18,683 nt of DNA from an uncultured Clostridia bacterium (GTDB taxonomy: Bacteria; Bacillota; Clostridia; TANB77; CAG-508). The notes under the pieces are model-generated. The model ran no database searches and was not told where the DNA came from. It worked only from the letters and a program-made list of their open reading frames with translations. This document shows, in pieces, positions 1 through 6,517 of this stretch (position 1 is the stretch's first letter; the number at the start of each line of letters is the position of its first letter). A program made the position numbers and the translations under genes. The stretch lies in assembly GCA_948528155.1 (NCBI GenBank), contig CAOSZT010000028.1, positions 1 to 18,683 of the forward strand. Reading direction: 5' to 3'.

Positions 1-27
1 ATATATAAGTATTAAAAACAAAAAAAT

Positions 28-117
28 GGTGTTACGGTGTTACAAAGTTTTGAAATACTAGAGTTATAAGTGATACAGCGTAACACCAGAAGTGTTACAA
101 AGGTGTTTCTGTAACAC
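28..117. repeat. Cluster of GTGTTAC direct and inverted repeats (iteron- or operator-like)
   Basis: GGTGTTAC occurs twice in perfect tandem at 28-43. The reverse complement GTAACACC lies at 80-87, GTGTTAC at 92-98 and GTAACAC at 111-117. The last two form a 7-bp inverted repeat with a 12-nt spacer. The cluster sits directly before the first ribosome binding site. Such repeat clusters can be binding sites for a phage replication initiator or repressor; which of these applies is inference. The CGG at 35-37 is created by the tandem junction and is not in an identifiable gene. Confidence 0.55.
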
Positions 118-131
118 AGGAAGGAGAAAAA

Positions 132-383
132 ATGATAATTTTAAATAAAGATAGAAGGGAAATTATTAATATAGATAATTTGGTAATGATAACAATTATA
201 AATGAATATGGAACAAATGAAGAAATAGACAAAATAAAATATTCAAGTATTATAGGAAAAATAGACAATAAAGGAGTTTGTCTAGGAATATATGAAACAG
301 AAGAAAGGGCAAAACAAATATTACTCGATATCTATTCAAAAATTTCAGAAAATAAAAGTAGTTATAAAATGCCAGAAGAATAG
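132..383 (+). CDS. Hypothetical phage protein, 83 aa
   Basis: First gene of the early operon. The ATG at 132 is preceded by AAGGAGAAAAA, a good ribosome binding site. The protein is small and charged, with a beta-rich first half (MIILNKDRREIINIDN) and a lysine-rich helical second half. The shape resembles small phage proteins that follow a central residue-by-residue beta pattern (a 'GxCLGxYETEERAKQIL' type stretch near residues 48-65), which are common in clostridial phages, but I cannot name the family. The next gene starts 9 nt after the stop, consistent with co-transcription. No transmembrane segment, signal peptide or metal motif is visible. The minus-strand frame over this gene is a leucine/phenylalanine-rich shadow. 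Confidence 0.75.
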   Translation: MIILNKDRREIINIDNLVMITIINEYGTNEEIDKIKYSSIIGKIDNKGVCLGIYETEERAKQILLDIYSKISENKSSYKMPEE

Positions 384-392
384 GAGATAAGT

Positions 393-578
393 ATGGAAAA
401 AGAATTAGAAAAAATAAAAGAAACATTAACAAAATTTATAGAAGAATATCAACTAAAAACCTTAAAAATCAATACAAAAATAGAATATCACTCCAGGTTA
501 AATACAGAAAATCCTAAAAAATGGAAAGCAGAATATTACTCAACAGTAAATAAGGTAGATATAAATTTGACGAAATAA
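393..578 (+). CDS. Hypothetical phage protein, 61 aa
   Basis: The ATG at 393 follows TAGGAGATAAGT, a strong ribosome binding site. Residues 1-25 form an amphipathic, Lys/Glu-rich helix and the rest looks beta-stranded (IEYHSRL, KAEYYSTVNKVDINL). No family is recognised with confidence. Intact, with 10-nt gaps to both neighbours, so it is part of the early operon. Confidence 0.7.
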   Translation: MEKELEKIKETLTKFIEEYQLKTLKINTKIEYHSRLNTENPKKWKAEYYSTVNKVDINLTK

Positions 579-588
579 GGAGAAGAGA

Positions 589-801
589 ATGGAAATTGTA
601 AAAGAAAAATATCAAACAAAAGTAAAAGGAAAATGTGTAGATAAAAAAGACATATTGCTATTATGGAACTTTGGAGTTAATAAAGAAAGAATTGCAAAGA
701 AATTTAAAAAAGATAATAAAATAGATACACAGACAGCAATGAAAATGATTGAAAAAGTTTTATATGAGGAGATAGTAAATGAAAATTACAGAAGAAGATG
801 A
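589..801 (+). CDS. Small helix-turn-helix-like phage protein, 70 aa
   Basis: The ATG at 589 follows AAGGAGAAGAG. Residues 20-45 read as a putative helix-turn-helix (DILLLWNFGVNKERIAKKF), followed by a C-terminal helix with AMKMIEKVLYEE. The 67-aa protein at 4816-5019 shares this layout (LWKQGLSKNKLALIYK, then ALGYVERVIYEYL), so the two look like diverged paralogues. A DNA-binding role is inferred from the helix-turn-helix look only. The gene overlaps the next one by 23 nt, which suggests translational coupling. Confidence 0.7.
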   Translation: MEIVKEKYQTKVKGKCVDKKDILLLWNFGVNKERIAKKFKKDNKIDTQTAMKMIEKVLYEEIVNENYRRR

Positions 802-1054
802 AAAATTAATAACAGAAAAAGATGAAAAGATAATAGATGATTTTATAAAAAGAGCAAAAGAAAGAGACCTAAAAATAACTTATAATCAGACCCTTAAAAG
901 ATATTACAATGGTTGTAATTACATATCAGAGCACTTAGAAGAAGTAGATGAATACTTACCAGTTATTTTAAAGTTAAAAAATATTTTAGATAAAATATCA
1001 AATAAAATACTAATTGCTACAGAGGAGGAAATATTAAATGGATTTAAAACTTAG
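779..1054 (+). CDS. Hypothetical phage protein, 91 aa
   Basis: The ATG at 779 is preceded by GAGGAGATAGTAA inside the previous gene. The protein is highly charged and helical (EEDEKLITEKDEKIIDDFIKRA at the N-terminus), and no catalytic motif is visible. It overlaps the preceding gene by 23 nt and the start of the helicase gene by 17 nt, so the three are probably translated as a coupled group. The helicase ribosome binding site (GAGGAGG at about 1022-1028) lies within its last codons. No family recognised. Confidence 0.7.
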   Translation: MKITEEDEKLITEKDEKIIDDFIKRAKERDLKITYNQTLKRYYNGCNYISEHLEEVDEYLPVILKLKNILDKISNKILIATEEEILNGFKT

Positions 1055-2548
1055 AGACTACCAAGAAGAAGTAGTAAAAATAATAGACAACATAAAACCA
1101 CGGAAGTTATTTAATACAAATGGCAACAGGACTACGGAAAAACAGCAACATTCACAAATATAAAAAGAAAAGGTCGTGTACTAGTCTTAGCACATAGAGA
1201 AGAACTAGTGACACAACCAATCAAATATTACAACTGTCCAGTTGGAATAGAAATGGCAAATCAACATTCCAATGGAGAAGAAGTTGTAATAGCATCAATA
1301 ATGAGTTTAACACATAGATTAGATAAATTCAAGCCAGAAGAATTTGACATAATAATAATAGATGAAGCACATCATGCAGCAGCAACATCATATAAGAAAA
1401 TAATAGATTATTTCAAACCACGATTACTATTAGGGTTCACAGCAACACCAAATAGGGGAGATAATGTAAGACTAGATGATGTATTCGAAAAAATAATATA
1501 TCAAAAAGACTTAAAATGGGCAATACAAAATAAATACTTAACAGATATAGAATGTATAAGAGTAAATATAGGGTATGACATAAGCAAAGTAGCAAGAAGA
1601 ATGGGAGATTATGCAACAGGAGAATTAGAAAAAGCAATGAACACAGACATATTAAATGGAGCAATAGTAGAAAGCTATAAAAAATATGCAAAAGGACAAA
1701 CATTAATATTTGCAACATCAGTAGAACATGCACAAAATATAGCAAAATTAATAGAAGGAGCAGTAGCAGTAACAGCAGAAACAAAAAATAGAGGAGAGTT
1801 AATAGAAAAATTCACAAAAAGGGAAATACCAGTATTAGTAAACTGTATGATATTTACAGAAGGAACAGATATACCACTAGTAGAAACAATAATAATTGCA
1901 AGACCAACATTAAATAGCGCACTATATACCCAAATGGTAGGAAGAGGACTGAGACTATATCCAGGAAAAGAAAAACTAAAATTAATAGACTTAGTAGGAA
2001 CAACAGGAAAAGCAAATCTTTGCACATCACCAACACTACTTGGAATAGACATGGAAAATATCCCAAAAACAAAACAAGATGAAATACAAGGAGATTTATT
2101 TGACTTACCAGAATTAATACAAAAAATATCAGACACACCAGAAAGTTGGATAAGAAATATAGAATATGTAAATCTATGGGCAAAAGGACAAGCATACAAT
2201 ACCCATAATGTAAACTGGTTCAAAATGCCAAATGGAGATTTAATACTAACACTAAAAAACAAAAGGCTAAAAATACCAGCACAAGATGAACTAGGAGAAA
2301 CAACACTATATGGACAAAAAATAAAAATGCAAGAAGCATTAGACTTAGCATTTAAATATATATGTGAAAATTATGCAGACCAAAAATATATATGGGATAT
2401 AAAACAAGTAAAAAAATGGGGAAAAGCAGAAGCAAGTGAAAAACAAAAAAATGCAATAAAAAGAATATATAAAAATTTAGATGTAAGTGAATTAACAAAA
2501 AGCGAAGCAAGTCAAATATTAAATCGATTATATTACAAAGGAGCATAG
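1038..2548 (+). CDS. SF2 DEAH-box helicase, 502 aa, read through two +1 shifts at CGG codons
   Basis: ATP-dependent DNA helicase of superfamily 2, probably in phage replication or recombination. The start ATG at 1038 follows GAGGAGGAAATATTAA. Read straight, the frame stops at 1161-1163. Skipping C1101 and C1135, each the first base of an in-frame CGG, gives a complete helicase: Walker A GLGKT (residues 31-35), motif Ia VLAHREEL, DEAH (108-111), motif III TATP (about 134-137) and motif VI QMVGRGLRL (about 297-305). The GTG at 1208 is an internal valine in this reading and not a start: a protein starting there lacks the Walker A and could not hydrolyse ATP. The C-terminal 40 residues (ASEKQKNAIKRIY, then SEASQILNRL) resemble a small tail domain found in several phage repair enzymes. 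Family assignment is firm; the mechanism joining the frames is inferred. Confidence 0.9.
1101..1103 (+). other. In-frame CGG, +1 frame junction 1 of 6 (helicase)
   Basis: Codons are AAA CCA CGG AAG in the entering frame. Skipping C1101 gives CCA GGA AGT, leading into GSYLIQMATG, the standard lead into a helicase Walker A. The unshifted frame ends at 1161-1163. Confidence 0.8.
1135..1137 (+). other. In-frame CGG, +1 frame junction 2 of 6 (helicase Walker A)
   Basis: After the first shift the frame reads GGA CTA CGG AAA. Skipping C1135 gives GGA CTA GGA AAA ACA, i.e. G-L-G-K-T, where the second glycine is invariant in the Walker A loop. Without the shift this frame stops at 1195-1197. Confidence 0.85.
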
Positions 2549-2551
2549 AAA

Positions 2552-2608
2552 ATGAAAAAATTTATAAAAGCAAAAAGAATAAAAGAAATACTTATTAAAG
2601 AATTTTAA
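2552..2608 (+). CDS. Possible 18-aa basic peptide
   Basis: The ATG at 2552 follows AAAGGAGCATAGAA with good spacing, and the frame runs 18 codons to TAA (M-K-K-F-I-K-A-K-R and onward). It is lysine-rich with no recognisable motif. It lies between the helicase and the RecU-like gene, 3 nt after the helicase stop. It may be a real micro-gene, a translational bridge, or chance in AT-rich DNA. Confidence 0.3.
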   Translation: MKKFIKAKRIKEILIKEF

Positions 2609-2622
2609 TTAGGAGTATAGAA

Positions 2623-3042
2623 ATGCAAAAAGGAAGAAGTTTTGAAAAACAAATAGAAAAAGTAATAGAGTACATAGAAAAAATAGGATTTCATGGACAT
2701 AAGAATTATGCAAAAAGAAAAACAGAAGGTATTTACTTACAAGGAGAATGTTTTGATTATGAAATATTTTTACCCAATAGACACGATTGTTTTGACGCAA
2801 AACAATGTGATACAGACACTTGGAAAATAGTAAAAAAAGACATAAGACAAGTAAATGAATTAAAAAAATGTAAAAATGCTGGGTGTAATGCTTACTTTTT
2901 GATATGTTTTGAAAATAAGTATGTGAAACAAATAGATGTAGATATTGTAGTTGATTATTTAAAACAAAATAAAAAGAGTATAAAGAAAGATGGATTTCCA
3001 GAATGGGAAATAATGAAAGAACTAAGGAGGAAAAACAAATGA
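2623..3042 (+). CDS. RecU-like Holliday-junction resolvase / PD-(D/E)XK nuclease, 139 aa
   Basis: Probable structure-specific endonuclease acting on recombination intermediates. The ATG at 2623 follows TTAGGAGTATAG. Features matching RecU-type proteins are the N-terminal GRSFEKQIE helix, an acidic residue in ECFDYEIFLP (about 44-53), the catalytic-type D-A-K in FDAKQC (about 58-63), a conserved Gln in the following helix (IRQVNELKKC), and the hydrophobic strand GCNAYFLICFE. The length is somewhat shorter than bacterial RecU (about 200 aa), which is usual for phage forms. It follows a helicase, supporting a role in recombination or replication. The closest alternative is a generic VRR-NUC or restriction-like nuclease. 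Its stop overlaps the next start by 4 nt (ATGA). Confidence 0.75.
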   Translation: MQKGRSFEKQIEKVIEYIEKIGFHGHKNYAKRKTEGIYLQGECFDYEIFLPNRHDCFDAKQCDTDTWKIVKKDIRQVNELKKCKNAGCNAYFLICFENKYVKQIDVDIVVDYLKQNKKSIKKDGFPEWEIMKELRRKNK

Positions 3043-3230
3043 AAGAGTGGCAAAAGATAGCAGAAAGTCAGCACAGAGTATTAATAGGGATAACAGTAAT
3101 GTTAGTAATAATATTGATATTAGTAATATTAAGTATGGCAAGTATAACAAAGACAATGAAAGTAAAAGACCAAATAATAGAAGGGTTAGAAAATAAAATA
3201 GAAAGAGGGATAAAAAATGAAAGGATATAA
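3039..3230 (+). CDS. Small single-pass membrane protein, 63 aa
   Basis: The ATG at 3039 is chosen over an upstream in-frame ATG at 3003 because it follows AAGGAGGAAAAACAA and makes the common ATGA overlap with the preceding stop. Residues 12-37 are one hydrophobic helix (LIGITVMLVIILILVIL core), flanked by a charged N-terminus and a Lys/Glu-rich coiled C-terminus. A membrane location is clear; the function is unknown. The 3' end overlaps the next gene by 14 nt. Confidence 0.75.
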   Translation: MKEWQKIAESQHRVLIGITVMLVIILILVILSMASITKTMKVKDQIIEGLENKIERGIKNERI

Positions 3231-4146
3231 AGCATTTAATAGAGATTTAACATGTAGAGGATATCAATATGAAATAGGAAAAGAATTTGAACATAAAGGA
3301 GAAATAGGATTATGTGAAAGTGGGTTTCACTTTTGTAAAAGAATAGTAGATATACAAAAATATTACAATTTAAACAACGAAGATACAAGAATATGTAAAA
3401 TAGAAGCAACAGGAGAAATTATTGAAGGAGAAGACAAATGTGTTACAAATAAAATAAAAATTATAAAAGAAGTAACAAAAGAAGAGGTGTATGAATTAGG
3501 AAATGAGGGAAAATTAAATACTGGTTTAGGTAACACAGGAAACTGGAACACAGGAAACAGGAATACAGGAAACAGTAACACAGGAAACTGGAACACAGGA
3601 AACTGGAATACAGGAGACTGGAATACAGGAAACAGTAACACAGGAAACAGTAACACAGGAAACTGGAACACAGGAAACAGGAATACAGGAAACAGTAACA
3701 CAGGAAACTGGAACACAGGAAACTGGAACACAGGAGACTGGAATAAAACAGATAGAAGTTCAGGAGTTTTATGTAATAAAGAACCAAAACTAATAATATT
3801 TAATAAAGAAACAAATATGACATGGGAAGAATGGAGAAATAGTGAAGTATATTACATACTAGCAAAAAATACAAAAACACAATGGATTTATTATGAAGAT
3901 ATGACAGATGAAGAAAAAGAAAAGTACCCAAGTGCAAAAACATGTAATGGATATTTAAAAGAAATAGAAAGAGCAGAAAGTAGTAAGAAATGGTGGAATA
4001 AATTATCAAAAGAAGAAAAAGTAATAATAATCCAATTACCAAACTTTAATTTAGATATATTTAATGACATAATGGAATTAGAAATAAGCAAAGAAGAATA
4101 TGAGGAGATATTAGAATGGTCAAAATTAAACAAGGAAATATCTTAA
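3217..4146 (+). CDS. DUF7666-like protein with NTGN(W/S/R) pentapeptide-repeat domain, 309 aa
   Basis: The start ATG at 3217 follows AAAGAGGGATAAAAA. Three parts can be seen. The N-terminus (1-100) has KGYKAFNRDLTCRGYQYE and CESGFHFCK, the pattern of the DUF7666 domain found in phages. A middle block (about 102-177) is built from roughly 15 five-residue units of the form N-T-G-N-x with x = W, S or R and a few D-W, which should fold as a right-handed beta-helix like other pentapeptide-repeat proteins. The C-terminal 130 residues are helical and acidic with several tryptophans (WEEWRNSE, KKWWNKLSKEEK). Pentapeptide proteins can mimic DNA, but nothing here proves that. The repeat block should change length easily by slippage. 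The gene overlaps both neighbours. Confidence 0.75.
   Translation: MKGYKAFNRDLTCRGYQYEIGKEFEHKGEIGLCESGFHFCKRIVDIQKYYNLNNEDTRICKIEATGEIIEGEDKCVTNKIKIIKEVTKEEVYELGNEGKLNTGLGNTGNWNTGNRNTGNSNTGNWNTGNWNTGDWNTGNSNTGNSNTGNWNTGNRNTGNSNTGNWNTGNWNTGDWNKTDRSSGVLCNKEPKLIIFNKETNMTWEEWRNSEVYYILAKNTKTQWIYYEDMTDEEKEKYPSAKTCNGYLKEIERAESSKKWWNKLSKEEKVIIIQLPNFNLDIFNDIMELEISKEEYEEILEWSKLNKEIS
3532..3744 (+). repeat. 15-bp tandem coding repeat with 120-bp higher-order period
   Basis: The unit is AACACAGGAAACTGG and close variants, repeated about 14 times. Lines 3541-3600 and 3661-3720 are identical over 60 bases, so a block of eight units (120 bp) was duplicated. Differences between units are mainly at the fifth residue (TGG, AGT, AGG) and one GAC for AAC. 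Confidence 0.9.
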
Positions 4147-4559
4147 ATTGCAATGAAAATATAATTATACATCAAGTGAATATACAAGGAATAATGGGTG
4201 GAGGAGTAACTAGACAACTAGCACTTCAATACCCTAGATTAGAAGAAGAATATTCAGAATATTGTAAAATATATAATAACGATTACAAATTACTAAAAGG
4301 ACAAGTATTTAAAATAATGATACAAGGGAAATACATAATGAATATGTTTAGTCAAAAAGAAAACTTTGAAACAGACTATAAAGCAATAGAAAAAGGGTTA
4401 ACAGACATAAAAGAATTTGCAATTAATAATAAATTAAGTGTATGTATGCCATATGGAATAGGTTGTGGAATAGCGAATGGAGACTGGAACAAAGTTTATA
4501 AAATAATAGAGGAAGTATATAGAGATTATGAAGTAACTTTATATAGACTGGAGAAATAA
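4116..4559 (+). CDS. Macrodomain protein (ADP-ribose binding/hydrolase), 147 aa
   Basis: The start ATG at 4116 follows GAGGAGATATTAGA inside the previous gene (31-nt overlap). The protein is a stand-alone macrodomain: QGNILN (5-10) for the adenine-side loop, IIHQVNIQGIMGGGV (17-31) with the catalytic-loop Asn and the Gly-rich ribose loop, and PYGIGCGIANGDW (112-124) for the phosphate-binding loop. This pattern is closest to the ALC1/TARG1/DarG-like group, which removes ADP-ribose from proteins or DNA. In a phage, a likely role is reversing ADP-ribosylation used by host defence (for example DarT-type DNA modification), or processing ADP-ribose derivatives. The fold assignment is firm; the substrate is inferred. 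Confidence 0.85.
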   Translation: MVKIKQGNILNCNENIIIHQVNIQGIMGGGVTRQLALQYPRLEEEYSEYCKIYNNDYKLLKGQVFKIMIQGKYIMNMFSQKENFETDYKAIEKGLTDIKEFAINNKLSVCMPYGIGCGIANGDWNKVYKIIEEVYRDYEVTLYRLEK

Positions 4560-4561
4560 AT

Positions 4562-4714
4562 ATGTATGGAATATGGAATAACATAAAAAAGGAATTTCAA
4601 TTTGGAATAAGAGAATTAACTAAACAGAGGGCAAAAAATAAATTATTCCAGAAGATAGGGTATGACAGTTATAAATGGAGATTTGAGGTAAGAAGGATAC
4701 CAGAAGAAAAATAA
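4562..4714 (+). CDS. Small hypothetical phage protein, 50 aa
   Basis: The ATG at 4562 starts 2 nt after the macrodomain stop, with GGAGAAATAAAT as ribosome binding site. Intact 50-codon frame ending TAA at 4712-4714. The protein is basic with many aromatic residues (YGIWNNIKKEFQFG, then GYDSYKWRFEVRR). No motif recognised; the size and position are typical of phage accessory genes. Confidence 0.55.
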   Translation: MYGIWNNIKKEFQFGIRELTKQRAKNKLFQKIGYDSYKWRFEVRRIPEEK

Positions 4715-4815
4715 AAATTTATGAAGAAGAAATAATATGATAACTAGAGAAGAAATTAAAGATGTTAAGAATTAAAAATTAATTTAAAAGCATACTACAC
4801 TAAAGAGGTGTAGCA
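4715..4815. other. Short non-coding gap
   Basis: This stretch holds only a 12-codon frame (ATG at 4737) with a weak upstream site, probably chance. At 4790-4813, CTACACTAAAGAGGTGTAG forms a short inverted repeat (CTACAC / GTGTAG) that contains the ribosome binding site of the next gene, so it could sequester that site. Confidence 0.4.
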
Positions 4816-5019
4816 ATGAAAGAAAAAGAAATAATAAAACTATGGAAACAAGGCTTAAGCAAAAATAAATTAGCTTTAATATATAAGAGACAATATAATC
4901 AGCAAATAAAAATAATAAGGTCAGAAGTAAGAAATAGACATAGTGGAAGATTTATAAGTAATTATGAGGCGTTAGGTTATGTTGAGAGAGTAATATATGA
5001 ATATTTGAAAGGAAAGTGA
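4816..5019 (+). CDS. Small helix-turn-helix-like protein, paralogue of the 589-801 product, 67 aa
   Basis: The ATG at 4816 follows AAAGAGGTGTAGCA. Residues 5-25 (IIKLWKQGLSKNKLALIYK) look like a helix-turn-helix, and the C-terminus ALGYVERVIYEYL matches the same part of the 70-aa protein encoded at 589-801. The insert between them (QIKIIRSEVRNRHSGRF) is basic. Probably a small DNA-binding phage protein; function unknown. Four nucleotides separate it from the next gene. Confidence 0.65.
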   Translation: MKEKEIIKLWKQGLSKNKLALIYKRQYNQQIKIIRSEVRNRHSGRFISNYEALGYVERVIYEYLKGK

Positions 5020-5023
5020 TAAG

Positions 5024-5248
5024 ATGAATATAAAAGAATTAGCTCAAGAAATAATAGAAAGTTTAGAAGAAAGAAGAAAGGGTATATCATATTACAATTG
5101 GGCAACTCAAAGGGAAGATTTTTGTCAGCAATCAAAGGGAAAAGGAACAAAACAATATACATTAAGAAGAATAGATATATTGCAAGATGAATTAAAACAG
5201 GTAAAAAAAGATTTAATAAATGGTAAGTATGATTTAAAAAAGGAGTAA
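5024..5248 (+). CDS. Hypothetical phage protein, 74 aa
   Basis: The ATG at 5024 follows GGAAAGTGATAAG, with the site inside the previous stop region. The protein is helical, with a central segment rich in Trp, Gln and Tyr (YYNWATQREDFCQQ) and a Lys-rich C-terminal helix predicted to coil (RIDILQDELKQVKKDL). No family recognised. Four nucleotides separate it from the next gene, so it belongs to the same operon. Confidence 0.65.
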   Translation: MNIKELAQEIIESLEERRKGISYYNWATQREDFCQQSKGKGTKQYTLRRIDILQDELKQVKKDLINGKYDLKKE

Positions 5249-5252
5249 AAAG

Positions 5253-5528
5253 ATGCTAAAAATAAAAGATAATATAGATTTAAAAGAATTAGAGAAGTTT
5301 GGATTTAAACCTAAATATGATGAAGATACAGGAAAAGTAATAGCTTATCAAAAAACAAATAAAGAAACAGAATATGAAGGATTAATAGTAAATATAGAAA
5401 AAATAAAAAGCCAAATAAGAATTTTCAAAAGAGAAAAAACGGGATGGGTAATTAATAAATATAATAGTTACTTTGATGAAGATATATTATATGACCTAAT
5501 CCAAGCAGGCTTAGTAGAAAAAGTATAA
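5253..5528 (+). CDS. Hypothetical phage protein, 91 aa
   Basis: The ATG at 5253 follows AAAAGGAGTAAAAAG. The pattern IDLKELEKFGF near the start, a beta-rich middle and LYDLIQAGLVEKV at the end is a recurring type among small proteins of clostridial phages, without known function. It contains an out-of-frame CGG (5440-5442, ACG GGA), and the frame is intact through it, which is informative for the CGG question. Confidence 0.7.
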   Translation: MLKIKDNIDLKELEKFGFKPKYDEDTGKVIAYQKTNKETEYEGLIVNIEKIKSQIRIFKREKTGWVINKYNSYFDEDILYDLIQAGLVEKV

Positions 5529-5554
5529 ATATTTGAAAGGGAGGCAGAAGAAAG

Positions 5555-5656
5555 ATGTACATAATAGGATTAGGAATAATATGTTTTACAATTTATGCAA
5601 TTATAGAAGAAATATGTGATTATTTTAAACATAAAGAAGATAAAGAAATGGAGTGA
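5555..5656 (+). CDS. Small single-pass membrane peptide, 33 aa
   Basis: The ATG at 5555 follows GAAAGGGAGGCAGAAGAAAG, a strong site. Residues 2-17 are hydrophobic (YIIGLGIICFTIYAII), followed by an acidic/basic tail. The stop TGA at 5654-5656 lies 5 nt before the next start. Very short membrane proteins of this kind are common in phage early regions; function unknown. Confidence 0.55.
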   Translation: MYIIGLGIICFTIYAIIEEICDYFKHKEDKEME

Positions 5657-5661
5657 TACAA

Positions 5662-5862
5662 ATGATTATACAAAAAGATACAACAATACAAAGAAAAAGT
5701 ATATATAAATGTGATAGATGTAAAGCAACTTTAGAACGAGGAAAAGATGAAATATATACAATATTTGTTAAAGGTCCAGAAGATAAAACAGCAAAGAAAA
5801 AATGGGATTTATGTGAAAGAGATTATAGAGCCTTAGAAAGAGGAATTGAAAAGAAAAAATAG
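5662..5862 (+). CDS. Small Cys-containing (zinc-knuckle-like) protein, 66 aa
   Basis: The ATG at 5662 is chosen over the in-frame GTG at 5653 because GGAGTGAT lies at proper spacing before it. The protein has CDRC at about 17-20 and LCERD near residue 50. This is the usual CxxC...CxxC layout of small phage zinc proteins, with the last Cys replaced by Asp. It could still bind zinc through C3D or be a degenerate form. The C-terminus is basic. Confidence 0.65.
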   Translation: MIIQKDTTIQRKSIYKCDRCKATLERGKDEIYTIFVKGPEDKTAKKKWDLCERDYRALERGIEKKK

Positions 5863-5871
5863 GAGGTACAG

Positions 5872-6051
5872 ATGAAAATATATGGAATATACAATATAAA
5901 AGAAAAAGAACAATGTTTAAGAGTAGGGTCAATGGAAGAAATAGCAATATTTTTAGATTTAACAGCAAAAGAAATAGGACGAGCATTGAGAAATAATAAT
6001 TTAATAAGAGAAAAATATAAAATGTGTTATTTATTTAATGAGGAGGGATAA
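5872..6051 (+). CDS. Small HTH-like phage protein, 59 aa
   Basis: The ATG at 5872 follows AGGAGGTACAG. Residues 19-48 (SMEEIAIFLDLTAKEIGRALRNN) resemble a helix-turn-helix of the kind that tests for target or start sites, followed by a short beta hairpin. It ends in GAGGAGGGATAA, which doubles as the ribosome binding site of the downstream late regulator. The function is not known; a small regulator is plausible. Confidence 0.6.
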   Translation: MKIYGIYNIKEKEQCLRVGSMEEIAIFLDLTAKEIGRALRNNNLIREKYKMCYLFNEEG

Positions 6052-6055
6052 GAAA

Positions 6056-6451
6056 ATGCAGTTAAGTAAAGAAGTTAAAAGACAAACAATAGCAGATTTA
6101 AGGAAATATCCTGATTGGATAGTAAGAATAGAAACAGTTGGGCTAGGTGGACAACCTGTATGTTTAGGAGGATACTGGCAAGAAGGATTTAAAAATAAAG
6201 ATTATAGACATTCAATAATAGAAGATTTTATAGAATATGATGAAAAAGTAAAAAGAAAAATATTTGCAATAGAGAGAGTATTTGATAGACTACAAGGAGA
6301 TATGAAAGAAATAATAAGACTTAGATATTTATTACCAGGTAACGAACCAATTGATATACAAAAAGAAATAAATTTACCAGAACGTACATATTTTAGACTA
6401 CAATATAATGCTTTAATGTGTTTTGCGAGAGCATTAGGATATATATTATAA
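6056..6451 (+). CDS. Late transcription regulator, sigma-region-4/ArpU-like, 131 aa
   Basis: The ATG at 6056 is preferred over the in-frame ATG at 6038 because GAGGAGGG lies directly before it. The N-terminus (LRKYPDWIVRIE) is typical of clostridial phage regulators. The C-terminal half has the sigma-region-4 layout: GDMKEIIRLRYLL (helix ending at an R-L-R-Y core), then an ordered helix-turn-helix (IDIQKEINLPERTYFRLQYNAL). Proteins of this ArpU/RinA-like group switch on late genes. Its position as last gene of the early operon, immediately before a periodic repeat array and promoter, fits that role. Contact between the protein and the array is inferred. Confidence 0.8.
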   Translation: MQLSKEVKRQTIADLRKYPDWIVRIETVGLGGQPVCLGGYWQEGFKNKDYRHSIIEDFIEYDEKVKRKIFAIERVFDRLQGDMKEIIRLRYLLPGNEPIDIQKEINLPERTYFRLQYNALMCFARALGYIL

Positions 6452-6517
6452 TTGGCAGTATTTTGGCAGAAATTTGTCAGTATAATGGCAGTATTTTGTA
6501 GACAAATTGGCAGTGTC
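6452..6517 (+). promoter_or_regulatory. Six 11-bp phased repeats (consensus TTGGCAGTATT)
   Basis: Starting at 6452, 6463, 6474, 6485, 6496 and 6507 are TTGGCAG, TTGGCAG, TTGTCAG, ATGGCAG, TTGTAGA and TTGGCAG, each followed by four AT-rich bases (the last by TGTC). The period is exactly 11 bp, one turn of DNA, so all units face the same side. The array ends 4 nt before the -10 box. It is probably the cooperative binding site for the regulator encoded just upstream. Confidence 0.75.

Noticed and set aside
35..37. CGG in the leader as a seventh frameshift site
   Set aside because: It is the junction of a perfect tandem 8-mer and lies in no identifiable gene, so it says nothing about decoding.
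1437..2262. Several 100-195 aa minus-strand frames over the helicase
   Set aside because: Their composition is that of antisense shadows of AT-rich genes (Leu, Phe, Ile, Ser), they overlap each other and the helicase motifs lie on the + strand.
1208..2548. A 446-aa helicase starting at GTG 1208
   Set aside because: It would lack Walker A and motif Ia, and 1208 has no ribosome binding site. The missing part is present upstream in other frames.
3532..3744. CRISPR-like array
   Set aside because: The 15-bp units are contiguous with no spacers and encode a regular pentapeptide repeat in frame.
3363..3787. Minus-strand frames across the NTGN repeat
   Set aside because: They are periodic, Leu/Phe/Cys/Ser-rich shadows of the repeat, without ribosome binding sites.
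4737..4775. 12-codon frame between the 50-aa and 67-aa genes
   Set aside because: Too short, with a weak site and no recognisable sequence.
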